The notes beneath the pieces were generated by a model. The model was given only the letters and a program-made list of their open reading frames with translations, made no database searches and was not told where the DNA came from. 53,212 nucleotides of DNA. Origin: Treponema sp. GTDB taxonomy: Bacteria; Spirochaetota; Spirochaetia; Treponematales; Breznakiellaceae. Within the stretch, counting starts at the first letter, position 1, and each line of letters starts with the position of its first letter. Both the position numbers and the translations under genes were made by a program. Of the stretch, positions 1 through 7,791 are shown piece by piece. The stretch covers positions 1 to 53,212 of the forward strand of contig QKCO01000068.1 of NCBI GenBank assembly GCA_003245635.1, written 5' to 3'.

Positions 1-2205
1 TTCGCCTGCTGCAGGAAGAACGGCGGCAAGGAAGAGGACTCGTACGAGATCGGGAGCGTGGCCCGGATCGTCCAGCAGCTGAAACTGCCCGACGGGACCA
101 TCCGCGTGCTGCTCGAGGGCGAATACCGGGCCAAGCAGATCGAAGTGTCCCGGAAAGACGATTGCCGGTTCGCGAAAATCCTGCCGATAGGCAATGAATC
201 CGCCGCCGATGATCCGGAAGCGGCCGCGCTCGTCCGCGCCATCCAGAAATCGTTCGCCCAATACGCTGAGCTGTCCAAGAAAGTCAGCACCGAGGCGCTC
301 GCCGCCGTCGAGCACGCCGAAAGCGCGGAGCGGCTGGCGAACCTGGTCTCCAATTCTATCGCGACGAAGGTCGAGCGCAAGCTCGAGTTGCTCGAGACGG
401 CCGACTCAAAGGAGCGGCTGACGCTAGTGCTCGAAGTCCTCGAGATGGAGAACGAGATCATCGGCATCCAGCGGAAGATCTCCGGCAAGGTGAAGACCCG
501 CATGGACAAGACGCAGCGGGAATACATCCTCAACGAGCAGCTAAAGGAAATCAACAAGGAACTCGGCAAGGAAGGCGGCGAAGACGAGTTCAAGGAAATC
601 GAGCGCGCCGTCGAATCCAAGAATCCGCCCGAAGAAACGCTCCTGAAAGCGCGGAAGGAACTGTCGAAGCTGAAGAAGCTGCAGCCTCTTTCGCCGGAGG
701 CCGGCGTGCTCCGCGCCTACCTCGAATGGATCGCGGACCTCCCCTGGAGCGAGCGCTCCGAAGACCGGAAGGATCTGGAGGAAGCCGAGCGCATCCTCGA
801 CGAGGATCATTTCGATATGCGCAAGGCCAAGGAGCGGATCATCGAATTCATCGCGGTCAGGCAGCTGACTGAATCGCTCAAAGGGCCGATCCTCTGCTTC
901 GTCGGCGCGCCGGGCACCGGCAAGACGAGCCTGGGCAGATCGGTGGCCCGCGCGCTCGGGCGGCGTTTCGTGCGCATCAGCCTCGGCGGCGTCCGCGACG
1001 AAGCGGAGATCCGCGGACACCGGAAGACCTACGTGGGGGCCCTTCCCGGGAAGATCATACAGTCGATGAAAAAGGCGGGCACCATGAACCCGGTTTTCCT
1101 CCTCGACGAAATCGACAAGCTTTCCAGCGATTTCCGGGGAGACCCCGCGTCGGCGCTCCTCGAGGTGCTCGATCCCGAGCAGAATTCATCCTTCACCGAC
1201 CATTATCTCGAAGTGCCGTTCGATCTATCCCAGGTGCTTTTCATCGCGACCGCGAATTCGCTCCATTCCATCCCCTACCCGCTGCTTGACCGCATGGAAG
1301 TCATAGAGATCCCCGGCTACGGCGAACGGGAAAAGCTCGCGATCGCGAAAAGCTTCATCGTCCCGAAGCAGCTGGACGAGAACGGGCTCAAGGATTCGAA
1401 GACCACGTTCAAGGATCAGGCGATTCTCGATATCGTACGGCACTACACGATGGAATCCGGAGTCCGCGGGCTCGAGCGGGAAATCGCGCGCTGCGCCCGG
1501 AGAATCGCACGGGAAGCGGTGCGCAAGAATGGCGCTGCGATAGGAGAGTTCCGCAAGACCGTCAGCCCGAAGGAAATAGAAAAGCTGCTCGGCAGGAAGA
1601 AATTCAAGAGAGACGTCGTCTACGACGAGGTTCGGAAGGGTGTCTGCTACGGCTTGGCGTGGACCGAAACCGGGGGAACCATTCTACCGGTCGAAACCGT
1701 GCGCTTCGACGGGAGCGGAGAGCTCATCCTGACGGGAAATCTCGGCGACGTAATGAAGGAAAGCGCGCGGACCGCCCTCTCCTACCTGCGTAGCGAAAGC
1801 GGGAAATACGCATTCGCCGTCGAAGACGTCTCCAAGGCGGACTTCCACATCCACGTGCCGGAGGGGGCCATACCCAAAGACGGCCCCTCAGCGGGCATCA
1901 CGCTCGCGTCGTCCCTCCTTTCGGCTCTCTGCGACTGCCCCCCCCGTCCGAGGATCGCCATGACCGGCGAGCTCACGCTCACCGGCAGGGTGCTCGCTAT
2001 CGGCGGATTGAAGGAAAAGCTGCTGGCGGCGGTGCGCAACGGCATGCGGACGGTCATCGTCCCCAAAGCGAACGAGGACGATCTGGAAGAAATCCGCGCC
2101 GACTTCAACGGCCTTATCGAAGTGCGGCCGGTGGATACCGCCGCCGAAGCCTTCGCCCTTCTTTTCGAAGAGGACCGGATACTCAGGCAGCCGGAAAAAG
2201 GCTAG
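1..2205 (+). CDS. lon: Lon ATP-dependent protease, 5' end outside window
   Basis: Cytoplasmic AAA+ serine protease that degrades misfolded and regulatory proteins. The reading frame is open from base 1, and its first residues already match the Lon N-terminal domain (EIGSVARI then LPDGTIRVLLEGEYRA). The gene therefore begins before the window, and the GTG at 58 is only an internal Val codon. Visible in order are the end of the substrate-binding domain, a helical region, Walker A (GAPGTGKTS, bases about 907-933), Walker B (FLLDEIDK), the sensor region, and the protease domain with the catalytic Ser in DGPSAG (about 1879-1896) and Lys in GGLKEK (about 2002-2019). About 734 residues are present; roughly 70-90 N-terminal residues are missing. 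The stop overlaps the 3' end of the convergent glycosyltransferase gene by 4 bp. Confidence 0.97.
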   Translation, partial: FACCRKNGGKEEDSYEIGSVARIVQQLKLPDGTIRVLLEGEYRAKQIEVSRKDDCRFAKILPIGNESAADDPEAAALVRAIQKSFAQYAELSKKVSTEALAAVEHAESAERLANLVSNSIATKVERKLELLETADSKERLTLVLEVLEMENEIIGIQRKISGKVKTRMDKTQREYILNEQLKEINKELGKEGGEDEFKEIERAVESKNPPEETLLKARKELSKLKKLQPLSPEAGVLRAYLEWIADLPWSERSEDRKDLEEAERILDEDHFDMRKAKERIIEFIAVRQLTESLKGPILCFVGAPGTGKTSLGRSVARALGRRFVRISLGGVRDEAEIRGHRKTYVGALPGKIIQSMKKAGTMNPVFLLDEIDKLSSDFRGDPASALLEVLDPEQNSSFTDHYLEVPFDLSQVLFIATANSLHSIPYPLLDRMEVIEIPGYGEREKLAIAKSFIVPKQLDENGLKDSKTTFKDQAILDIVRHYTMESGVRGLEREIARCARRIAREAVRKNGAAIGEFRKTVSPKEIEKLLGRKKFKRDVVYDEVRKGVCYGLAWTETGGTILPVETVRFDGSGELILTGNLGDVMKESARTALSYLRSESGKYAFAVEDVSKADFHIHVPEGAIPKDGPSAGITLASSLLSALCDCPPRPRIAMTGELTLTGRVLAIGGLKEKLLAAVRNGMRTVIVPKANEDDLEEIRADFNGLIEVRPVDTAAEAFALLFEEDRILRQPEKG

Positions 2206-3335
2206 CGGCCGACCGTGTCCCTCAGCACGGCGAAGGTGCGCTCCGCCGTCTTGTCCCAGGAAAAGAGCTGAGCCCGCTCGAGCCCCCGCTTCCGGTATTC
2301 GCGGTAGCACTCCCGGTCGGTCGTGAACGTCACGATCCGATCCGCCATATCTTCAGGATCGTCCGGGTCGAAATACAAGGCCGCGTGCTCGGCGGTCTCC
2401 GGCAGCGAGGCCGCGCGGGCGACCGCGACCGGCACGCCGGAAGCCATCGCCTCCAAGGCTCCCATGCCGAAGCCCTCGTAGCGGGAGGGAATGACCACGA
2501 CGTCGGCGCCGGCGTACAATTCGGGCAGATTCTTCAAAGGGAAATAGCCGGTGAAGAAAATGTCGTTGCGGTACGGCGAACGGGCGGCGGCCCGCTTGAT
2601 GGCCTCCGCGCCTTTCCGTTCCGCGCCGGCGAGCACCAGCCGATGAGGATGCTTCGTCCGCGCCTTGAAGATCTCGAACGCCTTGATCAGGCCGACATGG
2701 TTCTTCACCGGATGCTCGAGGCGGGCCGCGTAGAGGATGTACGGCCGCCGGAACGAGAACGGCTGGATGAGGACCACGCTCTCCTCGTTGCGCTGCCGCG
2801 GGTGGAAAGCCGCAAGATCGACGCCGTCATGTATGACCTCGATACGGCTCTCCGGCACGCGGGCCACTTCGACCAGCTCGTTCTTGACCCAATCGCTGAC
2901 GGCGATCACCCGGTCCAGGCTGCGCAGGGAGTTGGGCATCACCATCCTGAGCAACGCTCCCAGGTGCTCCCGGTTGCGGCGAGGCCCCCGATATGCGGCC
3001 AAATCGTGTACGGTGCCGACGGTCGGACAGCCGGAACTTGATGGAAGACTCCGGTTCGCGGCGGGAAAAAAGCAGAGATCGTAGCCTCTAGTCCGGGAAA
3101 AATCGGGATATCGGAACAGATGCCAGAGGGTATCGGCGAAGATGCCGTTACCGGAACCGAAAGGAACGAAGTCGGCGTCGGGCGCGGCGTCGGCGAAGGT
3201 GTATTGATCGAATTCCCATCCGAACAGCTCGTAGCGTTCTTCGAATCGAGGGAGACGCTTCAAGAGATGCAGCAGGTACGCGCCTATGCCCGACTTGCCG
3301 CCGTCGCATGCGAAGGTGTCGATGCCGATCTTCAA
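2202..3335 (-). CDS. Glycosyltransferase family 4 (GT-B fold)
   Basis: Predicted cytoplasmic glycosyltransferase that moves a sugar from a nucleotide-sugar donor, probably in envelope polysaccharide or glycolipid synthesis; donor and acceptor cannot be told. The N-terminal Rossmann half opens with KIGIDTFACDGGKSGIGAYL. The C-terminal half has the family pattern PSRYEGFGMGALEAMASG, with the two glutamates of the E-x7-E donor site, and a conserved LPE turn after it. I start it at the TTG whose first base is 3335, because a GGAGG at 3341-3345 lies 5 bases upstream and the 21 extra upstream codons do not look like protein. That gives 377 aa, normal for the family. It is transcribed away from nrdR across a 211-bp divergent gap. 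Confidence 0.88.
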   Translation of the reverse strand: MKIGIDTFACDGGKSGIGAYLLHLLKRLPRFEERYELFGWEFDQYTFADAAPDADFVPFGSGNGIFADTLWHLFRYPDFSRTRGYDLCFFPAANRSLPSSSGCPTVGTVHDLAAYRGPRRNREHLGALLRMVMPNSLRSLDRVIAVSDWVKNELVEVARVPESRIEVIHDGVDLAAFHPRQRNEESVVLIQPFSFRRPYILYAARLEHPVKNHVGLIKAFEIFKARTKHPHRLVLAGAERKGAEAIKRAAARSPYRNDIFFTGYFPLKNLPELYAGADVVVIPSRYEGFGMGALEAMASGVPVAVARAASLPETAEHAALYFDPDDPEDMADRIVTFTTDRECYREYRKRGLERAQLFSWDKTAERTFAVLRDTVGR

Positions 3336-3416
3336 TAGAACCTCCGATCCCGTACAGAATACCAGCGACGGGGGAAAAAGGAAAGCACGATCGGGCATAT
3401 AAATTTATTTCGCCCC

Positions 3417-3445
3417 TTGCGACCCAATGGATAGCGTGATATATT
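3417..3445 (+). promoter_or_regulatory. Predicted promoter of the nrdR-nrdD-nrdG operon
   Basis: TTGCGA at 3417-3422 and TATATT at 3440-3445 are separated by 17 bases, a good sigma-70 match. Transcription would start near 3452 and leave a leader of about 95 bases before nrdR. No other gene lies between. Confidence 0.6.
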
Positions 3446-3464
3446 CTTTGCGGCACCAAGTTCA

Positions 3465-3480
3465 ACACCATATGTAGCGC
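3465..3480. promoter_or_regulatory. Candidate NrdR box
   Basis: The 16-base site acaccatatgtagcgc matches the published NrdR-box consensus (acaCwATATwTwGtgt) at about 12 of 16 positions, including the ATAT core and both flanking C/G anchors. It lies just downstream of the predicted start site of nrdR itself, which would fit autoregulation. NrdR boxes usually come in pairs at whole helical turns. I see no equally good second copy at the expected distance; weak TATC-containing candidates occur near 3483 and 3509. Confidence 0.45.
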
Positions 3481-3546
3481 GCTATCTGTGGATAAGTGGA
3501 TAAACGCGTATCTATCGAATAACTAATGAAATAGGCGAGGGAAAAA

Positions 3547-4008
3547 GTGCGCTGTCCGCATTGCGGCAACTTCGACGACAAGGTGATCGAATCGCGTACC
3601 CTGGCGAATGGGGAGTCGATACGCCGGCGCAGGGAATGCAACGGGTGCGGGTACCGCTTCACCAGCTACGAACGGATCGAGGACAAGCAGTTCATGGTCA
3701 TCAAGCGGGACGGCCGCAGGGAGCCGTTCGACCGCGCTAAAATCGAACGGGGCGTTCAGCGGGCTCTCGAGAAACGGCCGGTTTCCCAAATGACCATAGA
3801 GAACATAGTCAACGAGATCGAAGACGCCTCCGTCATGAAAGGAAAGGCGAACCACGAGATCGCTTCCATAGAAATCGGAGAGCTTGTTCTCAGCAAGCTG
3901 AACGAAGTGGACAAAGTCGCTTATATCCGTTTCGCATCGGTCTATCGTCATTTCGAGGATATGGACCAGTTCGTGAAAGAAATACAAAAGCTGGGAGGGA
4001 AGGCATGA
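3547..4008 (+). CDS. nrdR: Transcriptional repressor NrdR
   Basis: Zinc-ribbon and ATP-cone repressor of ribonucleotide reductase genes, sensing dNTP/ATP levels. The 153-residue length is normal. The zinc ribbon uses C3, C6, C31 and C34, followed by the Arg-rich stretch SIRRRRE and the family sequence YRFTSYERIE. The ATP-cone begins near residue 49 (FMVIKRDGRREPFDRAKIERGV). The start is a GTG, with a purine-rich gcgaggg about 6 bases upstream. It is the first gene of the operon: its stop overlaps the nrdD ATG (ATGA, 4005-4008), so translation of the two is probably coupled. Confidence 0.95.
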   Translation: MRCPHCGNFDDKVIESRTLANGESIRRRRECNGCGYRFTSYERIEDKQFMVIKRDGRREPFDRAKIERGVQRALEKRPVSQMTIENIVNEIEDASVMKGKANHEIASIEIGELVLSKLNEVDKVAYIRFASVYRHFEDMDQFVKEIQKLGGKA

Positions 4009-6131
4009 GCGAAGCTTTCTTCCCCGAATGGAAGAACTTCCTCGGGGACGATGCGCGCACAGAGGCGCACTGCGCGATCCGGAACGTGGTGAAGCGGTCC
4101 GGAGAGCTCGAAACCTACGATCGGGCGAAGATCGAGGCGGCGATCGCAAAGGCGATGACCGCCATCGGCGTCCCCGACGCAAGCGCGGACGGCCGGGGCA
4201 AGGCAGCCAACCTCACCGACAAGGTGGAAGCGAAGATAGCGCACCTCATGTCCGGCCGGCACCGGAATTCGATTCCCGCCATCGAAGAGATCCAGGACCT
4301 GGTGGAGACGGTCCTTATCGAAGCGAACGAAGTCGCCGCAGCCAAGGCGTATATCCTCTACCGGGCCAAGCACGAAGCCATCCGCGACGCGAAGAAGCTG
4401 ATGCTCGACATAGACGCGACGATGGACGGATACCTGCGCCAATCGGACTGGCGGGTCAACGAGAACGCGAACGTCAACTTCTCGCTCGGCGGGCTCATCC
4501 TCCACAATTCGGGCTCTATCACCGCCAATTACTGGCTCAAGAACATCTACCCCGAGGAAGTCGCCGACGCGCACCGCAACGCGGACTTCCACCTGCACGA
4601 TCTTTCCATGTTCTCCGGCTACTGCGCCGGATGGTCGCTCAGGCAGCTGATCAAGGAAGGTCTCGGCGGCGTGCCGGACAAGATCACCTCCAAACCGGCC
4701 AAGCACCTCAACACGCTCATGCAGCAGGCCGTGAACTTCCTGGGCTGCCTGCAGAACGAATGGGCCGGAGCCCAGGCGTTCAGCTCGTTCGACACCTACA
4801 TCGCGCCCTTCGTGAAGGCGGACGCGATGAGCGACGCCGAGCTCAAGCAGTGCCTGCAGAGCTTCGTATTCGGCGTGAATACGCCCAGCCGATGGGGCAG
4901 CCAGGCGCCCTTCACCAACGTCACCTTCGACTGGGCCGTCCCTGAGGACCTCAAGAACCAGAAGGCGGTAGTCGGGGGCAAGGAGACGGACTTCACCTAC
5001 GGCGACTGCAAGAGCGAGATGGACCGCGTCAATCGCGCGTTCATAGAGCTCATGCTCGAAGGCGACGCCGAAGGCCGCGGCTTCCAGTACCCCATTCCGA
5101 CGTACAACATCACGCGGGACTTCGATTGGGACACGGACAACGCGCGGCTCCTGTTCGAGATGACCGCGAAGTACGGCACGCCCTATTTCCAGAATTTCGT
5201 CAACTCCGACCTCGACCCGGGAGACGTCCGCTCCATGTGCTGCCGGCTGCAGCTCGACAAGCGGGAACTGCGCAAACGCGGCGGAGGCCTCTTCGGTTCG
5301 GACGAATTGACCGGATCGGTCGGGGTGGTCACGATCAATCTGCCGCGCATCGGCTACCTCGCCAAAGACGAGAAGGACTTCTACAAGCGTCTGGCGCGCC
5401 TTATGGACCTGGCGAAGACGAGCCTTCAGATCAAGCGCAAGGTAGTCACCCGGCTGCTCAACAATGGACTGTTCCCTTACACCAGACGATACCTCAAAGG
5501 CTTGGACAACCACTTCAACACGATAGGTCTGGTCGGCATGAATGAATGCCTGCTCAATTTCCTGGGCCCGGACATCACGATCGTGACCGACAAGGGACGA
5601 GCCTTCGCGCTCGAGGTTCTCAACTTCATGCGCAAGCGCATGGCTGACTACCAGGAGGAAACGGGCGAGCTTTTCAACCTGGAGGCGACGCCCGCCGAAT
5701 CGACCTCGTACCGGCTGGCGAAGCACGACAAGAAGCGCTGGCCCGACATCATCGCGGCGGGGACCGACGAACCTTACTACACGAATTCGACGCAGCTTCC
5801 GGTCATGCACACCGCGGATATTTTCGATGCGCTCGACCTGCAGGAGGAACTGCAGGCCGCCTATACCGGGGGGACCGTCTTCCACGGCTTCCTGGGCGAG
5901 GCGATCGACGATTGGCGCGCGTGCCGCGATCTGGTCAAAGCCATCGCGCACAATTACCGGCTTCCCTACTTCACCATCTCGCCGACCTTCTCGGTCTGTC
6001 CGGTGCACGGCTACCTGAAGGGCGAACACTTCTCCTGCCCGGTCTGCAGGCAGGAGCGCGAGGCGGAGCTGAGAAAACGCATCGTCAAACTCGAATCGGA
6101 AAAGGAAGCCGCGCTGGCCGCGGCCGTATAA
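4005..6131 (+). CDS. nrdD: Anaerobic (class III) ribonucleotide reductase large chain, lacking the glycyl-radical segment
   Basis: Catalytic barrel of the oxygen-sensitive reductase that makes deoxyribonucleotides anaerobically. An ATP-cone lies at about residues 23-115 (VVKRSGELETYDRAKIEAAI), then the glycyl-radical-enzyme barrel with SMCCRLQLD (about 409-417), which carries the presumed thiyl cysteine, and GSVGVVTINLPRIGYL. The C-terminal zinc site is C665-x2-H668 and C678-x2-C681. The protein then ends in a charged helix-like tail instead of the usual glycyl-radical motif. That motif is in the next gene, in another frame, behind its own ribosome binding site. At 708 aa it is long for the family even without that segment. 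It overlaps nrdR by 4 bp. Confidence 0.95.
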   Translation: MSEAFFPEWKNFLGDDARTEAHCAIRNVVKRSGELETYDRAKIEAAIAKAMTAIGVPDASADGRGKAANLTDKVEAKIAHLMSGRHRNSIPAIEEIQDLVETVLIEANEVAAAKAYILYRAKHEAIRDAKKLMLDIDATMDGYLRQSDWRVNENANVNFSLGGLILHNSGSITANYWLKNIYPEEVADAHRNADFHLHDLSMFSGYCAGWSLRQLIKEGLGGVPDKITSKPAKHLNTLMQQAVNFLGCLQNEWAGAQAFSSFDTYIAPFVKADAMSDAELKQCLQSFVFGVNTPSRWGSQAPFTNVTFDWAVPEDLKNQKAVVGGKETDFTYGDCKSEMDRVNRAFIELMLEGDAEGRGFQYPIPTYNITRDFDWDTDNARLLFEMTAKYGTPYFQNFVNSDLDPGDVRSMCCRLQLDKRELRKRGGGLFGSDELTGSVGVVTINLPRIGYLAKDEKDFYKRLARLMDLAKTSLQIKRKVVTRLLNNGLFPYTRRYLKGLDNHFNTIGLVGMNECLLNFLGPDITIVTDKGRAFALEVLNFMRKRMADYQEETGELFNLEATPAESTSYRLAKHDKKRWPDIIAAGTDEPYYTNSTQLPVMHTADIFDALDLQEELQAAYTGGTVFHGFLGEAIDDWRACRDLVKAIAHNYRLPYFTISPTFSVCPVHGYLKGEHFSCPVCRQEREAELRKRIVKLESEKEAALAAAV

Positions 6132-6151
6132 CGAAAAATCCGGAGGACGGC

Positions 6152-6676
6152 ATGAGAACCCTTGAGGAAATCGAAAAGGAACTGGCGGCGGCCAAACGGG
6201 AGCTCGAGACGGCGGAGGGGACGCCGACCGAGGTCTACAGCCGCATCGTCGGCTACTACCGTTCCGTGAGGAACTGGAACCGCGGCAAGCGCGAGGAGTA
6301 CGGAGAGCGCGTGCTCTACGACGTGCGCAAAGGCGTACCCAACCGCGAAAGCGCCGCCGGAGAGCGCGAGGCCTTCGCGCCGACGAACGCGGGGGAGTCC
6401 GCGGCCGCCGGCGCGAAGGTGCTCCTCTTCGTCCGCGCCGCCTGTCCCGCCTGCCCGCCCGCGAAGGACGCTGCGGCGAAGCTCTCGGTTGAAGTCGAGC
6501 TGGTCGACGCCGACACCGAAGATGGGCTCGCCCAGGCAGAAAAGCTCCAGGTTTTTTCCACGCCGACGGCCATCCTGCTCGATAACGCAGGGAAGGAGAT
6601 CGGCCGAGCCCGTGACCCCCGGGGCATCGCGTCCTTCCGGGCGGGAACGGAGTTACCGAACGCCGCGTCCCTCTGA
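6152..6676 (+). CDS. Separate glycyl-radical subunit of class III reductase fused to a glutaredoxin-like domain
   Basis: This 174-aa protein carries what nrdD lacks. Residues 1-22 are a charged helix with heptad spacing. Residues 27-53 hold the NrdD C-terminal motif EVYSRIVGYYR...NWNRGKREEY, with G34 the candidate radical glycine. After a linker, residues 88-165 form a thioredoxin-fold domain with a CPAC redox pair (98-101) and the cis-proline STPT (P138), as in NrdH/glutaredoxins. By inference it stores the radical made by the activase and also supplies dithiol electrons to the barrel in nrdD. The ATG at 6152 has GGAGG at 6142-6146, five bases away; the longer upstream reading frame is only a shadow of nrdD. 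It lies 20 bases after nrdD and 3 bases before nrdG. Confidence 0.88.
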   Translation: MRTLEEIEKELAAAKRELETAEGTPTEVYSRIVGYYRSVRNWNRGKREEYGERVLYDVRKGVPNRESAAGEREAFAPTNAGESAAAGAKVLLFVRAACPACPPAKDAAAKLSVEVELVDADTEDGLAQAEKLQVFSTPTAILLDNAGKEIGRARDPRGIASFRAGTELPNAASL

Positions 6677-6679
6677 TCG

Positions 6680-7387
6680 GTGGAGAGACTGATCGGATTC
6701 CGGAAAACGAGCCTGGTCGACTACCCCGGCAGGGTTGCGGCTGCGCTTTTTTTCCCGGGATGCAATCTGCGCTGTCCGTGGTGCCACAATAGGGAACTGG
6801 TCTCAGGAGGAGCGAAGACGTCGGGAGACGGTTTCGTACGCCTCGATGAGGCGTTCGAGGTCATCTCGAAACGTCGAACGGTGCTTGGGGGAGTGGTGTT
6901 TTCGGGCGGGGAAGCGCTTTTGAGCGACGACCTTGAAGACAGCGTTTCGCGAGTCAAGCGCGAAGGGCTTCCCGTCAAGCTCGACACGAACGGAACCCTT
7001 CCCGAACGGCTGGAACAGCTCCTCCGGCGCGAAGAAACGAAACCAGATTACATCGCCTTGGATTTGAAGATCGCCCCGAGCCGAAGCGCTGAACTCGGAA
7101 CGAAGATCGATTACGGCCGCGCCTTGGCGCTGAGCGCCGAGCTGATTTCGTCGTACGGCGTCCCGCACGAATACCGCAGCCTGGCCTTGCCGGAAGGCGC
7201 CTTCGGCAAAGACGACGTCGAGGCCCTCGCTCCTTTCGTCGACGAGAGCCCCTGGTTCTTTTCCGCGTTCAAACCGGGCAACTGCCTGGATGCGCGTTGG
7301 GACGACTACCCCCCCAGCGCCGCCGCTGATGTCCGGGAACTCGCGCGAGCGGCGGCTGCTTTGGGCAAGAACGCGAAAGAACGATGA
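6680..7387 (+). CDS. nrdG: Anaerobic ribonucleotide reductase activating protein, radical SAM
   Basis: Activase that uses a 4Fe-4S cluster and S-adenosylmethionine to generate the glycyl radical. The cluster ligands are C28, C32 and C35 in GCNLRCPWCH, preceded by the typical N-terminus KTSLVDYPG. The glycine-rich VVFSGGEALL and the strand KLDTNGTLP match the NrdG2-type radical SAM fold. The 235-aa length is usual for that subtype. The GTG start lies only 3 bases after the preceding stop and has no clear Shine-Dalgarno sequence, so it is probably translated by coupling. Its target here should be the small glycyl protein just upstream. Confidence 0.92.
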   Translation: MERLIGFRKTSLVDYPGRVAAALFFPGCNLRCPWCHNRELVSGGAKTSGDGFVRLDEAFEVISKRRTVLGGVVFSGGEALLSDDLEDSVSRVKREGLPVKLDTNGTLPERLEQLLRREETKPDYIALDLKIAPSRSAELGTKIDYGRALALSAELISSYGVPHEYRSLALPEGAFGKDDVEALAPFVDESPWFFSAFKPGNCLDARWDDYPPSAAADVRELARAAAALGKNAKER

Positions 7388-7390
7388 GGA

Positions 7391-7555
7391 TCAGGTTTTC
7401 TTAGCCTTCAAAAGTTCCTTCTCCGCCTTCAGCCAGTCGGCTTCTGCGGAGCCGTCTTCATTCTTACGCAGCCGCTCTTCATAAATCGCTCGGGCCCTTT
7501 TTTCGATCGCTTCGTGGGAAGGAGCCGATTCCGCGTTTTTCTTTTTTACCGGCAT
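7391..7555 (-). CDS. Small DUF2934-like protein
   Basis: A 54-residue, highly charged protein with a Lys-rich start (MPVKKK). Its core HEAIEKRARAIYEE followed by DWLKAEKEL fits the small DUF2934 family of unknown function. I chose the ATG at 7555 because a GGAGG (7561-7565 on the reverse strand) sits 5 bases before it; longer in-frame extensions run through the tRNA region and are not credible. It lies between the end of nrdG, 3 bases away, and a terminator for the tRNA upstream, so it must have its own promoter, which I could not place with confidence. Confidence 0.7.
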   Translation of the reverse strand: MPVKKKNAESAPSHEAIEKRARAIYEERLRKNEDGSAEADWLKAEKELLKAKKT

Positions 7556-7619
7556 GTGTGCCTCCATGCCATAAAGCATACACAGCCCCGCATCGTTTTC
7601 AAACGATTTTCCCGAAGCT

Positions 7620-7658
7620 AAAAAAAACAAGGCTCCTGACCGGATGATCAGGAGCCTT
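7620..7658 (-). terminator. Rho-independent terminator of the tRNA gene
   Basis: On the minus strand, AAGGCTCCTGA (7658-7648) and its perfect complement (7639-7629) form an 11-bp stem with an 8-base loop, followed by a run of T residues (7628-7620). It starts 5 bases after the tRNA end. Confidence 0.9.
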
Positions 7659-7662
7659 TCAT

Positions 7663-7735
7663 TAGCGGCAATAGGACTTGAACCTATGACCGAACGGATA
7701 TGAGCCGTTTGCTCTACCAACTGAGCTATGCCGCC
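7663..7735 (-). tRNA. tRNA with CAU anticodon (Met, or Ile-lysidine)
   Basis: A 73-base cloverleaf: acceptor GGCGGCA pairing with TGCCGCT (first pair G-U), D stem GCTC/GAGC with loop AGTTGGTA, anticodon stem AACGG/CCGTT with loop CTCATAT, variable loop CGGTC, T stem ATAGG/CCTAT with loop TTCAAGT, and discriminator A. CCA is not encoded. The anticodon CAU means elongator Met or the lysidine-modified minor Ile tRNA. The G1-U72 acceptor resembles elongator Met tRNAs of some Firmicutes, but I cannot decide. It is not an initiator, because the first acceptor pair is formed and the anticodon stem lacks the three consecutive G-C pairs. Confidence 0.95.
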
Positions 7736-7754
7736 GTTCGCTTTACGCTCACAG

Positions 7755-7783
7755 AACTTAGCAGGAACCGGCAGTCGTGTCAA
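7755..7783 (-). promoter_or_regulatory. Promoter of the CAU tRNA
   Basis: On the minus strand a consensus TTGACA (7783-7778), a 17-base spacer and TAAGTT (7760-7755) lie 19 bases upstream of the tRNA 5' end. The fit to sigma-70 is very good. Confidence 0.8.
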
Positions 7784-7791
7784 TAGGCAGC

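Noticed and set aside
3483-3516. Second NrdR box near 3483 or 3509
   Set aside because: Both candidates match only part of the core and are at distances of 14 and 40 bases from the first box, not whole helical turns typical of paired sites.
3948-6029. 693-codon open frame antisense to nrdD
   Set aside because: It mirrors a clear nrdD gene; the frame is open only because of GC-rich codon use, and the protein has no recognisable domain and is rich in Arg, Val and Gly in the manner of shadows.
6120-6160. NrdD interruption as a sequencing error or pseudogene
   Set aside because: The stop is followed by a perfect GGAGG and ATG at ideal spacing, the helical tails add about 50 residues absent from one-piece NrdD, and the downstream domain fusion is intact. 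A single indel would not create this.
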